64,000 nucleotides of DNA from Orenia metallireducens (GCF_003001995.1 NZ_PVNB01000015.1:36196-100195), one strand, 5' to 3'. Positions 9,533-18,454 are shown, numbered from the stretch's first letter. The notes: generated by a model from the sequence alone, not told the origin. Numbers and translations: made by a program.

Positions 9533-10855
9533 ATGGAAAAGAGAGAGACTTTTAGTGGCAAGATTGGATTTATTTTAGCATGTATTGGAGCAGCAATTGG
9601 ACTAGGTAATATCTGGATGTTCCCTTGGAGGCTAGGTAGCTATGGTGGGGCAGCCTTTTTAATCCCCTACCTTTTCTTTATTCTAGTTTTAGGAACTACT
9701 GGCTTGATGGGAGAGTTTGCTTTTGGACGTAATAAGAAAAGAGGAGCTATTGGTGCCTTCAAAGAGGTCTTTGCAGAGAAAAATTTACCCTTTGGTTCCT
9801 TTTTAGGAACAATCCCTGTAATTGGAGTCAGTGGAGTATTTGTCTTCTATTTAATTGTAGTTGGCTGGATACTGAAATACTTCGTATTAGCTTTAAGCAA
9901 TAGTTTTGCAACTGTAAGTATAGATAATATACCTGCTGTATTTGGTGCTTTTGCTGGTCAACCCCAGAGCATAGTATGGCATATGTTAGCTATAATCATT
10001 ACCTTAATTATAATCAACCTAGGAGTCGTTAAAGGGATAGAGCAGGCTAATAAGTATATGATGCCTACCTTATTTGCAATATTGATTATTCTAGGAATTC
10101 GTTCTTTAACTTTACCAGGTGCAATTGAAGGGCTAAAGTTCTTATTTATTCCCGATTGGAGTCTATTAAAAGACCCTACTACCTGGATTATGGCTTTAGG
10201 ACAATCCTTCTTTACAGTCAGCCTAGGAGGAGCGGCTATGTTGGTCTATGGTAGCTACTTAAAAGATAATGTTGATATCCCTGAATCTGCTATTCATACT
10301 GCTATCTTCAACACTTGTGCTTCCTTTCTAGCAGCTTTAGTGATTATTCCAGCAGTTTTTGCCTTTGGATTGAGTCCACAAGCTGGACCGACCTTATTAT
10401 TTATTACAATTCCTAATATCTTAAAGTTGATGCCTGGAGGATATATCTTTGGTACATTATTCTTCTTAAGCATCTTCTTTGCTGCATTATCTTCAGCACT
10501 TAACTTGATGGAAGTGCCTGTTGAGGCATTGATGGATTACTTTAAAATCTCTAGAAAAAAGAGTGCTATTATTGTAGGTACTCTTGGTTTTCTAATTGGA
10601 ATACCCTTAGATTTGAATATAAATTTATTTGGTAAGTTTGCTGACTTTGTCAGTATCTACTTGATACCTTTAGGTGCAGTTTTAGCAGCTGTTGTCTTCT
10701 TCTGGGTCTTTGGTGTCTCTAAAGCTAGAGCAGAGATAAATAAAGGTGCTAATAAACCTTTAGGAGTATGGTGGGATTTTCTAGCCAAATATGTATTTAC
10801 TATAGTAGCTGTTGTAGTACTAGTACTTGGAGTTATCTATGGAGGCATTGGATAA
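9533..10855 (+). CDS. Sodium-dependent neurotransmitter/amino-acid symporter (NSS family)
   Basis: A protein of 441 residues, the short bacterial NSS type with about eleven membrane segments (like MhsT/TnaT), shorter than twelve-segment LeuT. The TM1 signature GFILACIGAAIGLGNIW and FPWRLGSYGGAAFLIPY carry the unwound sodium/substrate-binding region. It imports an amino acid or related solute with Na+. The start is uncertain: GAGGAGG (9514-9520) lies 12 bases before the ATG at 9533 and six before a TTG at 9527, while an ATG at 9521 abuts it. All give the same core. The gene is a single unit with its own promoter and terminator. Substrate is not predictable. Confidence 0.92.
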   Translation: MEKRETFSGKIGFILACIGAAIGLGNIWMFPWRLGSYGGAAFLIPYLFFILVLGTTGLMGEFAFGRNKKRGAIGAFKEVFAEKNLPFGSFLGTIPVIGVSGVFVFYLIVVGWILKYFVLALSNSFATVSIDNIPAVFGAFAGQPQSIVWHMLAIIITLIIINLGVVKGIEQANKYMMPTLFAILIILGIRSLTLPGAIEGLKFLFIPDWSLLKDPTTWIMALGQSFFTVSLGGAAMLVYGSYLKDNVDIPESAIHTAIFNTCASFLAALVIIPAVFAFGLSPQAGPTLLFITIPNILKLMPGGYIFGTLFFLSIFFAALSSALNLMEVPVEALMDYFKISRKKSAIIVGTLGFLIGIPLDLNINLFGKFADFVSIYLIPLGAVLAAVVFFWVFGVSKARAEINKGANKPLGVWWDFLAKYVFTIVAVVVLVLGVIYGGIG

Positions 10856-10891
10856 AGACAGTGACGAGTAATGAGTTACTAATAATCAGTT

Positions 10892-10935
10892 AAAAGAGCA
10901 AGACAGGTAAAAATTTACCTGTCTTGCTCTTTTTC
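10892..10935 (+). terminator. Intrinsic terminator after the NSS gene
   Basis: A near-perfect stem with arms AAAAGAGCAAGACAGGTAAA and its complement, followed by a T-run. It is embedded in a GAGTAA-type repeat region. Confidence 0.9.
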
Positions 10936-10987
10936 TATTTACTTGTAAATTATAAATTTGTGACTCTATAATTTAAATATAAAACTA

Positions 10988-11150
10988 TATGGGTATATTG
11001 CGACACTTTAGCTACTAGCTTCTGGCCTCTCCTACGGGTTTGAAAATCATAAACTCTCCGTGATAAATCTGCTATTAGCTAAGAACTTATAAAGCTAGAG
11101 GCTAGTAGCCAATAGCTAGTAGCTATTAAAAAGTGTCGTAATATCTCTAT
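10988..11150. repeat. Terminal-inverted-repeat element, TAGCTACTAG class, copy 1
   Basis: The left end reads GGGTATATTGCGACACTTTA and the right end, reverse-complemented, ATATTACGACACTTTTTAAT. Inside, TAGCTACTAG-type arms fold back, and the middle (about 11027-11060) has a small hairpin with arms ACGGGTTT and AAACTCTCCGT. Two further copies, nearly identical over about 160 bases, lie at 47606-47770 (same orientation) and 59606-59768 (inverted). It carries no ORF. The rest of 10856-11330 holds GAGTAA-type words, the NSS terminator and the promoter of the next gene. Confidence 0.9.
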
Positions 11151-11258
11151 ATTCTCTCATTCCTTAATAACATACTAATTTATTAATTCTGCTTACTCTT
11201 CACTTTCCCCTTACTGTACTAAGAATTTTCACACTATTCACTAAAATAACTGAAGTTA

Positions 11259-11287
11259 TTGAATTATACTCAGAGGTATGTTATGAT
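11259..11287 (+). promoter_or_regulatory. Putative sigma-A promoter of the FNT gene
   Basis: TTGAAT (11259-11264), 17-base spacer, TATGAT (11282-11287), 44 bases before the start codon. Confidence 0.55.
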
Positions 11288-11330
11288 TGAATTCGTGATT
11301 CTTTTAACAAAAACATTTTAGGGGGTCAAA

Positions 11331-12194
11331 ATGGAGAAGCGTTATTTAAAGCCACAAGAAACGATTGACTATACTATTGAATCTGGAATTAAAAAGACTC
11401 ATAGAAGTAATAGCATCATCTTATTATCTGCTATTATTGCAGGGATATTTATTGCTATGGGGGCTTTATCCAGTAATACTGCTGCCTATACCATCAAAAA
11501 TTCTGGTGCTGCTAAGATAGTAACTGGAGCAATCTTTCCAGTAGGACTTATGTTAATTATTATTGTTGGAGCAGATTTATTCACTAGTAACTGTTTATTA
11601 ATGATTGGTACTTTGGAGAAGAGAATAAAATGGGGAAGCTTTTTAAGAGTCCTAGGGATTGTCTATATTGGTAACTTCATTGGAACAGTTTTAATTGCTA
11701 TTATGACCATCTCGGCAGGACAATTTGATGCTGGCAATGGTGCTTTAGGAGCTTATCATATCCATTTAGCACTACATAAGCTAGAAGCCAGCTTTGGTCA
11801 AGCTATTATCTTAGGTACTTTATGTAATATTATTGTCTGTGCTGCAGCCCTTGCTATGTATAGTGCTCAAGATATTACCAGTAAGGTCTGGGGAGGATTC
11901 TTCCCAATCTTTGCTTTTATTATTGCAGGATTTCAGCATAGTATTGCAAATATGTACTATATTCCAGCTGGCATTATAGCTAGCAAAAACCCATTGTACT
12001 TAGAGGCTGGGCACTTTACTCAAAATGAATTAGCTATGCTAACTTGGAGACACTTCTTTATTGATAATCTATTACCAGTAACTATTGGTAATATCATCGG
12101 TGGAGCAGTGGTAATTGGAGCTAGCTATTGGTATATCTTTGTCTACCAAAAGAACAGTACTGCTGTTAAAAAATCTAAACATATTGCAGCTTAA
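11331..12194 (+). CDS. Formate/nitrite transporter family (FNT) channel
   Basis: A protein of 287 residues, normal for FocA/NirC/FdhC-type pentameric channels, with six hydrophobic segments. Two family signatures are clear: GADLFTSNCLLM after TM2 (usually GxELFTxN) and GFQHSIANMYYIP near residue 205, which holds the central histidine that gates proton-coupled anion passage. It moves a small monovalent anion such as formate, nitrite or hydrosulfide across the inner membrane. No formate lyase, nitrite reductase or sulfite reductase gene is adjacent, so the substrate cannot be settled; formate is plausible in a fermenter. GGGGG lies just before the ATG. Confidence 0.93.
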   Translation: MEKRYLKPQETIDYTIESGIKKTHRSNSIILLSAIIAGIFIAMGALSSNTAAYTIKNSGAAKIVTGAIFPVGLMLIIIVGADLFTSNCLLMIGTLEKRIKWGSFLRVLGIVYIGNFIGTVLIAIMTISAGQFDAGNGALGAYHIHLALHKLEASFGQAIILGTLCNIIVCAAALAMYSAQDITSKVWGGFFPIFAFIIAGFQHSIANMYYIPAGIIASKNPLYLEAGHFTQNELAMLTWRHFFIDNLLPVTIGNIIGGAVVIGASYWYIFVYQKNSTAVKKSKHIAA

Positions 12195-12195
12195 A

Positions 12196-12305
12196 GACAG
12201 TAAGAAGTAAGTAGTGAAGAGTAAAAACTCTCATAACCTTATTAAAGGAATTCAAATTTTTTAGTTCTTTACTCATCACTGCTCACTCTTTACTCATTAC
12301 TATTC
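12196..12305. repeat. Inverted repeat with GAGTAA-type arms
   Basis: The left arm (12196-12230) is made of GACAGTAAGAAGTAAGTAG-like words. The right arm (12265-12302) reads CTTTACTCATCACTGCTCAC and so on, largely the reverse complement. The pair sits between convergent genes and could fold into a long imperfect hairpin, perhaps serving as a bidirectional terminator since no ordinary one is seen here. Confidence 0.6.
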
Positions 12306-12306
12306 T

Positions 12307-13641
12307 TTATAATTCTGCTAAGATTACCTTCTGCCCTTCCTCTTCTTTAACCTCTAGAGCAAAGATAATCGGCTCTACTCCTAAAGTCATCTTTCCATCT
12401 TCTACTTTAATCTGTTTAGCACTGATTAAATTCTCATAAGTACCATCAGGTACTGGCACACTAATATCCCCTAGCTTCTGCTCTAAATTAAATACTCCAA
12501 CCATTAATCTATTATTTAATTGATATGTAGCCACTACTACTCCAACTCTACCACTATCTAAAATCTCATAATGTCCTTTAGCAAAGATCTCGTCTTTCTT
12601 AATTTCCCCTAAATCTTTTAATAAATCTACATAATATTCATCAAGTAGAGTCCAATCAACTGGATCAGAATCAAATAGACTTGGAGAAATTATATCATCG
12701 GTCTCTTGACCTCCATAGATTAGAGTCAATCCTTGCTGGAAGTAATAGAATGTCGTCCAATTATATAAATCCTCTTTTACTGCTAGCAACCTTCTTGCCC
12801 GTGCTTGGTCATGGTTCTCAATGAACCTCATCTTGACATAATTAGCAGGATAGATATACTCCTGCATCCTTACCTTCTCTAAATATTGGCTAAAGGATAT
12901 CTCTCCACTCTTATACTTCTTAAAGTACAGAAAGGTATCATAATCATAACTTACATCAAAGGCTTGATAGAGCTCTGCATCTGATAGACCTACAAAACCA
13001 TTCTTTCTTAGAGCTTTAAGAAAGTCAGGTTCTACACTCTCAGCAAGCCAGATAACCCCCTCTTTTAATTGGGCAACCTCTGTGCGTGCCTGTTTCCAAA
13101 AATCTAGAGGAATCATCGAAGCTACATCACAGCGGAAGCCATCTACTCCAAGCTCTACCCAATATTTAAGGGCATCTATTAGATAATCCCATAACTCTTG
13201 ATTATTAAAATCAAGATCTATGACATCATACCAATCACCTACCTTATTACCTACCTCTCCATCAGCAGTACGATAAAACCACTCAGGATGCTCTTCAAAT
13301 AGCTTAGAATCATGGGCAGTATGATTATAGACTACATCTATCATCAACTTCATGCCCCTTTGATGTACAGCCTTAATTAAGCCTTTAAAATCATCTAAAG
13401 TACCATACTCTGGATTGATTCCTCTATAGTCTTGAATAGAGTAAGGACAACCTAACTCCCCCTTCTTATTCTTCTGCCCAATAGGATGAATTGGCATCAA
13501 CCATAGAATATTGACTCCCAGCTCTTTAATATTATCTAAATCCTTGACAAGCTCATTAAAGGTACCCTCTTTACTATGATTTCTCACATAAGCTTCATAA
13601 ATAATTTGATTCCTTAATTCAATCGGTGTATCAAAGGCCAT
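12307..13641 (-). CDS. Cytoplasmic alpha-amylase family protein (GH13)
   Basis: A protein of 444 residues with no signal peptide, so it acts inside the cell, probably on imported maltodextrins or glycogen-like substrate. All GH13 conserved regions are present: DVVYNHT (102-108), GFRCDVAS with nucleophile Asp172, LAESVE with acid/base Glu201, and FIENHDQ with transition-state Asp278. A short C-terminal beta domain follows (about 355-444). No ABC maltose transporter or other GH13 gene is adjacent. An inverted repeat AAACCGGTTT lies about 50 bases upstream, typical of LacI-family carbohydrate regulators. Exact specificity (amylase, neopullulanase or transglycosylase) is unresolved. Confidence 0.92.
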   Translation of the reverse strand: MAFDTPIELRNQIIYEAYVRNHSKEGTFNELVKDLDNIKELGVNILWLMPIHPIGQKNKKGELGCPYSIQDYRGINPEYGTLDDFKGLIKAVHQRGMKLMIDVVYNHTAHDSKLFEEHPEWFYRTADGEVGNKVGDWYDVIDLDFNNQELWDYLIDALKYWVELGVDGFRCDVASMIPLDFWKQARTEVAQLKEGVIWLAESVEPDFLKALRKNGFVGLSDAELYQAFDVSYDYDTFLYFKKYKSGEISFSQYLEKVRMQEYIYPANYVKMRFIENHDQARARRLLAVKEDLYNWTTFYYFQQGLTLIYGGQETDDIISPSLFDSDPVDWTLLDEYYVDLLKDLGEIKKDEIFAKGHYEILDSGRVGVVVATYQLNNRLMVGVFNLEQKLGDISVPVPDGTYENLISAKQIKVEDGKMTLGVEPIIFALEVKEEEGQKVILAEL

Positions 13642-13688
13642 CTTAACCCCTCCAGTTATATTGTATTTAATAAAGTAATTCTACATAA

Positions 13689-13702
13689 GAAAACCGGTTT
13701 CC
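13689..13702. promoter_or_regulatory. Putative LacI-family operator upstream of the amylase gene
   Basis: A perfect ten-base palindrome AAACCGGTTT (13691-13700) lies within GAAAACCGGTTTCC, about 50 bases upstream of the amylase start. AACCGGTT cores are common in operators of MalR/LacI-type sugar regulators. The regulator gene is not in the window. Confidence 0.55.
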
Positions 13703-13778
13703 TGTGTATAATCTATTCTTCATAATTATATTTTTACCCTTTTTAAGAATGGAGATACTTGATAATTTAAAATTGAAA

Positions 13779-13818
13779 TAAAAAAACCACCAAGGTTAGC
13801 AATAAACCACAGTGGTAT
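13779..13818 (-). terminator. Intrinsic terminator after mntP
   Basis: On the minus strand a stem ACCACTGTGGTT/AACCTTGGTGGT, with G-U pairs and one mismatch, is followed by a run of seven T residues. Confidence 0.82.
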
Positions 13819-13833
13819 AATAATATTTCTAAG

Positions 13834-14388
13834 TTAAATAATATCCATTAGCATATTAATTCCAAAAATAACTAAAATTATCCCTCCTAGATAGTTGGCA
13901 TACTTCTCAATAATTGCAAAGTTTTTAATATAATTGACTATCATCAGGGATACAGCCGTTAAGATTGCAGTGATTACTGCAATAGTTGTACCATTACTGA
14001 GTATAGGAATAATATCTAAGTTATACAATACAGAAAAGCCTACTCCAAAGGCATCGATACTCACACTAACTCCCAAAACTATATAGGTCCAAGGACTAAA
14101 CTCCATGTAAACACAGGCTTCTTGATTCTCATAGCCTTCCTTCAAAAATAAGATACCGATAATTAGAATAATAGCTCCACCTATGTAATTACCAAAATCA
14201 AAGATATTACTATTAATATACCTTCCTAATTGAGCACCAAAGATTGCAAACAACCCCTGAAAGAAACCAAAGGAGAGTACAATCAAAAACTTCTCCTTAG
14301 CCCTCAACCTACTTCCACAGCCTAATCCTAAAGCCACTGCAAAGGCATCTAAAGCTAATGCTATTGCAATTAAAATAATATTTGTCAT
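13834..14388 (-). CDS. mntP: Manganese efflux pump MntP-like protein
   Basis: A protein of 184 residues with six hydrophobic segments. The two internal-repeat signatures of MntP are present: ALALDAFAVALGLGC near the N-terminus and VSVSIDAFGVGFS near residue 110, with the paired Asp residues needed for Mn2+ export across the inner membrane. ATG at 14388 is chosen because AGAGG lies eight bases upstream; a GTG nine bases earlier overlaps that site. I saw no yybP-ykoY (Mn2+) riboswitch in the upstream 300 bases. Confidence 0.9.
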   Translation of the reverse strand: MTNIILIAIALALDAFAVALGLGCGSRLRAKEKFLIVLSFGFFQGLFAIFGAQLGRYINSNIFDFGNYIGGAIILIIGILFLKEGYENQEACVYMEFSPWTYIVLGVSVSIDAFGVGFSVLYNLDIIPILSNGTTIAVITAILTAVSLMIVNYIKNFAIIEKYANYLGGIILVIFGINMLMDII

Positions 14389-14645
14389 TGTAAGCACCTC
14401 TACTTTTTTTTATTATCTTTAAGAATACCCTTCTTTATAATACAAGATAAGTAGGTATATATCCTTTATTATTTGACAGGAAGATTAATTTATAACCTTT
14501 ATAGGTTACTATTTATAGAATGCTAATGCTATATGTCCAGTTTAAAATTTAGTAGCTTATAAAAATACTCTTTTAATAACTTACTTAGTATTAAGATTAT
14601 TCTTTATTTTTAAATTATCACAACATGCTAATATTGATATATACA
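14389..14645. other. Gene-free stretch upstream of mntP
   Basis: AT-rich intergenic DNA between mntP and the terminator of the second chemoreceptor. It must contain the mntP promoter, but no convincing -35/-10 pair, riboswitch or repeat was recognised. Confidence 0.5.
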
Positions 14646-14678
14646 TAAAAAATAGGCTATGAATTCATAGCCTATTTT
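14646..14678 (-). terminator. Intrinsic terminator after the second chemoreceptor gene
   Basis: Palindrome with arms AAAATAGGCTATGAA and its complement (14649-14678). The minus-strand side continues into a T-run. Confidence 0.9.
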
Positions 14679-14701
14679 CAACACGCTAGCTTATATTTAA
14701 A

Positions 14702-16594
14702 TCAAACCTTAAAATTATCCACTAAACTTTGTAACTTCTGAGCCATAGTAGCTAACTGTTGTGATGAGTTAGTAATCTCTTCTGACATATTCCCAATATC
14801 ATTAGAGGAGGTCATAACTTGATCACTTTTCTGAGCTAACTGCTCAGTAGCTGCTGCTGTTTGTTGAATATGTGCAGTAGTCTGTTCACTAGAGCTTTGA
14901 ATCTCAACAAATACCTCTCCTGTTCTCTTGGCAACTTCCATTCCTTCTTGAGCTTTAATATCTACTTCTTTAATAGCAGCTAAACTCAATTTTGACTTCT
15001 GTTGGGTCTCTTTCACTAATTTATTAATATCATCAATGGCTTTACTGGTCTCTGTTGCCAACTCTCGAATCTCATCAGCTACCACTGCAAAGCCTTGTCC
15101 ATATTCTCCTGCCCTTGCAGCTTCAATGGCAGCATTTAATGCCAATAGATTAGTCTGCTCTGCAATATTATCAATTATCTCTACAATAGTGCCTATCTCT
15201 TGAGAATTGAGATCTAACTCATTAATAGCTACTCGACTATCCTTGACAGATTGATTGATAGCTTTCATACTAGCTAGAGTATCTTCAATATTTCTACTTC
15301 CAACTTGGGTTTGGGAATTTGATTCTTGGGCTAGACCTGTTACTTGTTGAGCACTAGCTGAAATCTCTTGAATACTAGCTGCCATATCTTCTACAAGCTG
15401 ATTGGTCGTCTCTATTGTTGCATTCCCTTCCTCAGCACTAGCAGATAACTCTTCACTATAAGCTGATAAGTCCTCAACATCATTTAATAAATCAACAATA
15501 ATCCCCTTTAACTTCTCTCTCATCTTATTAAGTGATTTTGATAATTTAGCAATCTCATCTTCACCTTTAATTTCAAGCTCTTCTACCTTTAAGTTACCTT
15601 CCGCTATCTCATTGGAAAAATCAACTGCCAAATTGATTCGTTTAATTATCGATTTAACGATAAAATAGATGATTATAATGGCTAGAATAATACAGATAAT
15701 TGTAGTAAATAATATAATCTCTCTAAAAGAAGCCAAGCTGCCTAAATATTCTGATATAGGTATAGTAACAGCAATTATATAACCATCATATTTGTCAAAA
15801 TACATCAACTTCTCTTGCTTATTAAAGGTATATAAAAAGTGTCCACTGCCTTGCTTTAAAACCTTTTGACCCCAATCATACTCAGTGATCTTCTTACCGA
15901 TTAAAGCATTATCAGGGTGACTTATTATCTTACCTGCCAAATTAGTAATAAAGATATAACCTTCTTGACCAAACTTCATCCTCTTAGTTATTTCACCAAT
16001 ATCTATTCTGCCAACCAACTCTTGTAACTCCTCTGGTTTAACTCCAATCTGTACAATCCCCTTCTTATCCTGCCTAGCTACTCCTACATATTGGAAGAGA
16101 GTCTGGTCAACACCTCTTTTTTGTGGTTCTTGAGCCAAGCTAAAATTCTTATTATTCAGTCCTTCTAAGAAAGGTCTAGTCTGTTCTGAGCTGTTAAAGT
16201 TAAAACCAATGAACCCTGGAATATTAGTCCATTGCAATACTCCCTCTTCATCTATTATATGAACCTCTGGTATATTGAGATAACTGGCTATTTCAGTAAG
16301 CTCTTCATTTAACCTACTCTCAGGAACATCCTTAATAGCCTCTGCTACCATCTTAGTTAGCATAATTAAATATTTATTCAATGCCTTCTTAGTGATCTCT
16401 ACATCCTCACTTCTCTCATCAATGCTGACCTTTACCTCTTCAATCTTGAGTTCAGCCCTATCCTTAATAAGATCATTTAAAGTATTCTTCTGTAAATTAT
16501 AACCCATCACTCCCACAATAGTAGTAGCTAAAATTATCATAAATAGCGTTGGTACTAAAAATTTGATCAATATTGTTCTATTAAAAAACCTCAT
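14702..16594 (-). CDS. Methyl-accepting chemotaxis protein, double-Cache sensor
   Basis: A protein of 630 residues. The start MRFFNRTIL is chosen because AGGAGG lies seven bases before it and only one base before the upstream ATG. Order: TM1 (about 7-29); extracytoplasmic region of about 250 residues with dCache_1 features ([17 protein letters not shown], then [20 protein letters not shown]); TM2 (about 293-315); HAMP; signalling coiled coil with [20 protein letters not shown] at the tip. dCache_1 receptors commonly bind amino acids, amines or other small solutes. The Asp in the second-strand TNLAGK region does not allow ligand assignment. Single gene with its own terminator. Confidence 0.94.
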   Translation of the reverse strand: MRFFNRTILIKFLVPTLFMIILATTIVGVMGYNLQKNTLNDLIKDRAELKIEEVKVSIDERSEDVEITKKALNKYLIMLTKMVAEAIKDVPESRLNEELTEIASYLNIPEVHIIDEEGVLQWTNIPGFIGFNFNSSEQTRPFLEGLNNKNFSLAQEPQKRGVDQTLFQYVGVARQDKKGIVQIGVKPEELQELVGRIDIGEITKRMKFGQEGYIFITNLAGKIISHPDNALIGKKITEYDWGQKVLKQGSGHFLYTFNKQEKLMYFDKYDGYIIAVTIPISEYLGSLASFREIILFTTIICIILAIIIIYFIVKSIIKRINLAVDFSNEIAEGNLKVEELEIKGEDEIAKLSKSLNKMREKLKGIIVDLLNDVEDLSAYSEELSASAEEGNATIETTNQLVEDMAASIQEISASAQQVTGLAQESNSQTQVGSRNIEDTLASMKAINQSVKDSRVAINELDLNSQEIGTIVEIIDNIAEQTNLLALNAAIEAARAGEYGQGFAVVADEIRELATETSKAIDDINKLVKETQQKSKLSLAAIKEVDIKAQEGMEVAKRTGEVFVEIQSSSEQTTAHIQQTAAATEQLAQKSDQVMTSSNDIGNMSEEITNSSQQLATMAQKLQSLVDNFKV

Positions 16595-16785
16595 CGCCAT
16601 CCCTCCTATTTTCTAGTTAATTGAGAATAAAAAAGAGTTAGTTATATAAGTCACCTCATTATTTTTATAATTCAACATAAAATAGCTTAAACCTCTATAG
16701 TTCTAGTAAAAAATATCAATCTTCCATTGATAATATTAGAAGAATACTTTATTCTATCTCTAGTTTACTCTACCCTATTAATAAA

Positions 16786-16820
16786 TAAAAATCAGGGAGC
16801 AGATTGCTCCCTGATTTAAA
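16786..16820 (-). terminator. Intrinsic terminator after the hemerythrin gene
   Basis: Stem with arms AATCAGGGAGCA and TGCTCCCTGATT; on the minus strand it is followed by TTTTTAT. Confidence 0.9.
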
Positions 16821-16836
16821 ATCTTAAATTATCAAA

Positions 16837-17391
16837 TTAATCTACTCTTTGCTCTAAATCATCTATTAGTTTCAAGTATTTATCCTGTAATCCTTGCTGA
16901 TTGGCTTCTAATTCCACTTGATGACATGCCTCTTCTACCTCTGCTAAGGACTTCTTACTTAAATTCTTCTCACCATAAGTATAGATAGCATTATCCTCTT
17001 TATCGATATGTCTATATAATAGATCTGTATAAGCAACAGCATTAGCAATAATATCTACTTTAGCTTCTTCATCACCATCTTTAACTGCTTTTAAGGCTTG
17101 CTCCAAATTGTAGATAAATAATCTACCCAAATCATGCTCTGAAAACATAGCTGAAATTGGACCACTGGCTAGAGGTTCACCTAGCTCTTCAGATAACTTC
17201 TTAAAGAGTATCTCCTCTTCTTTATTATGATGGTGCTTATCAGCATAATTTCTAATAAAATCAATTCCATCATAAAAAGATTCAAAATCTACTTCTCCAC
17301 TCTCAAAGACCTTGACCGCTAATTTTCTAACAACTTTTAAGACCCTTTTGATATTATTATGCTCTGCCACCAATAACTTTATAGATTTCAT
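16837..17391 (-). CDS. Hemerythrin HHE-domain protein
   Basis: A protein of 184 residues forming one four-helix hemerythrin-like domain. Metal-ligand candidates are His11 (AEHNN), the HHHNKEEE motif (about 53-60), His86 (SEHD) and the YRHIDKEDN motif near 127. Such proteins bind a di-iron centre and handle O2, NO or iron. Upstream by 138 bases lies a DUF1858 protein gene on the same strand; together they resemble, as two polypeptides, the two-domain iron-sulfur-repair protein ScdA/YtfE. A repeat element separates the two, so co-transcription is likely but unproven. A cytosolic role in oxidative or nitrosative stress in an anaerobe is inferred. Confidence 0.88.
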   Translation of the reverse strand: MKSIKLLVAEHNNIKRVLKVVRKLAVKVFESGEVDFESFYDGIDFIRNYADKHHHNKEEEILFKKLSEELGEPLASGPISAMFSEHDLGRLFIYNLEQALKAVKDGDEEAKVDIIANAVAYTDLLYRHIDKEDNAIYTYGEKNLSKKSLAEVEEACHQVELEANQQGLQDKYLKLIDDLEQRVD

Positions 17392-17429
17392 CTCATCGCC
17401 TCCTTATTTATATATCCAAGTCTAAATTA

Positions 17430-17522
17430 ATGGGTATATTACGATACTTTTAGGTTATAGGTACTAGGTTGTTAGGGGTTAGAGTTTACTACCACCTAAC
17501 TCCTAACCACCAAAGTAAAAAG
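17430..17522. repeat. Terminal-repeat element, TTAGG class
   Basis: The left end TGGGTATATTACGATACTTT matches the element termini found elsewhere. The core is GTTAGGGGTTAG-like and folds with ACCTAACTCCTAACCACC. The right terminus is eroded: it stops at AAAGTAAAAAG without the GTCG motif, next to the stop codon of the DUF1858 gene. Confidence 0.7.
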
Positions 17523-17529
17523 TTATAGT

Positions 17530-17724
17530 CTAATTTACCCTTTCATTTAAAGCTTTCATCATCTCATCAAGGTCAATTCCATGTACCATTACAGCTTGTT
17601 CAATTGCTTCCCCTGTAGCTGTTGGACATCCTAAACAGTGCATTCCAAAGCTCATAAAGACTTCTGCAGTCTCTGGATACTTTCTTAATACCTCTGAAAT
17701 AATATCACTCTTTTCAATTTTCAT
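17530..17724 (-). CDS. DUF1858 redox-disulfide domain protein (hybrid-cluster-protein-associated type)
   Basis: A 64-residue protein. It matches the small DUF1858 domain found beside hybrid cluster proteins: the helical start KIEKSDIISEVLRKYPET, then FGMHCLGCPTATGEAIEQA with Cys30 and Cys33 in a CxxC pair, and a helical end. Inferred to be a small cytosolic redox or ligand-binding module. Neighbouring hemerythrin gene downstream. GGGGG lies seven bases before the ATG. Confidence 0.88.
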   Translation of the reverse strand: MKIEKSDIISEVLRKYPETAEVFMSFGMHCLGCPTATGEAIEQAVMVHGIDLDEMMKALNERVN

Positions 17725-17858
17725 AACTAAAACCCCCTGATTTATTTTAATTTCTCAATTACTTAGTTTTCCTTACTTACAATTATATTATAAAGAAGCT
17801 TGACTAAGCTTTATATGATTTTAATCACATTAGCTATAAGTATTTCTAATAATTATCA

Positions 17859-18359
17859 TTAACCTAACTTTCTTTTTCTCTTATAGAGATTGAAACTATA
17901 ATCATAGGGGTTTTGCTTATCCTTAACTCCTTGCTGACTTGAAACCTTCTCCCAAAGTTCTAAATTTATCGAGGGAAAGTAAGTATCACCTTCAAACTCC
18001 TCCTCTATCCTTGTTATATATAACTTATTTGAGTATGGTAAAAATTGCTTATATATCTCTGCCCCTCCACAGATAAAGACCTCTTCACTGCTATCTTTAA
18101 ATTGATTTAAAAGCTCCTCTTTAGAATGAATTACCTCACAGCCTTGTTGAGCATAAGTTTTATTTCTTGTTAAAATGATATTTCTCCTATCTGGAAGGGG
18201 TCTACCAATAGATTCGAAGGTCTTTCTTCCCATTACTACTGGATGATTTAAGGTTTTTAGTTTAAAGTAGTTTAAATCAGAAGGCAAATGCCAAGGCATT
18301 TTATTATTATTTCCTATTAAATTATTCTTATCCATAGCTACTATTATCGATAAATTCAT
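17859..18359 (-). CDS. folA: Dihydrofolate reductase
   Basis: A protein of 166 residues, normal length. It reduces dihydrofolate to tetrahydrofolate with NADPH. Typical marks: SIIVAMDKNNLIGNNNKMPWHLPSDL (Met20-loop region and the acidic substrate-binding residue, here Asp in LPSDL), VVMGRKTFESIG (NADPH site), RRNIILTRN, and FICGGAEIYKQFLPY. No thymidylate synthase gene is adjacent. It stands alone between the DUF1858 and third chemoreceptor genes. The family symbol dfrA/folA applies. Confidence 0.96.
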   Translation of the reverse strand: MNLSIIVAMDKNNLIGNNNKMPWHLPSDLNYFKLKTLNHPVVMGRKTFESIGRPLPDRRNIILTRNKTYAQQGCEVIHSKEELLNQFKDSSEEVFICGGAEIYKQFLPYSNKLYITRIEEEFEGDTYFPSINLELWEKVSSQQGVKDKQNPYDYSFNLYKRKRKLG

Positions 18360-18454
18360 CTATAATCACCTCTTTTTAAATTATTAACCATTTTAATATT
18401 ATTTAGTATTTTATCATATTTATCTGTAGATTAATAGGAATTATATAGAGTTAT

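Noticed and set aside
14389..14645. Search for a yybP-ykoY manganese riboswitch before mntP
   Set aside because: No matching conserved loop sequence or terminator switch could be seen.
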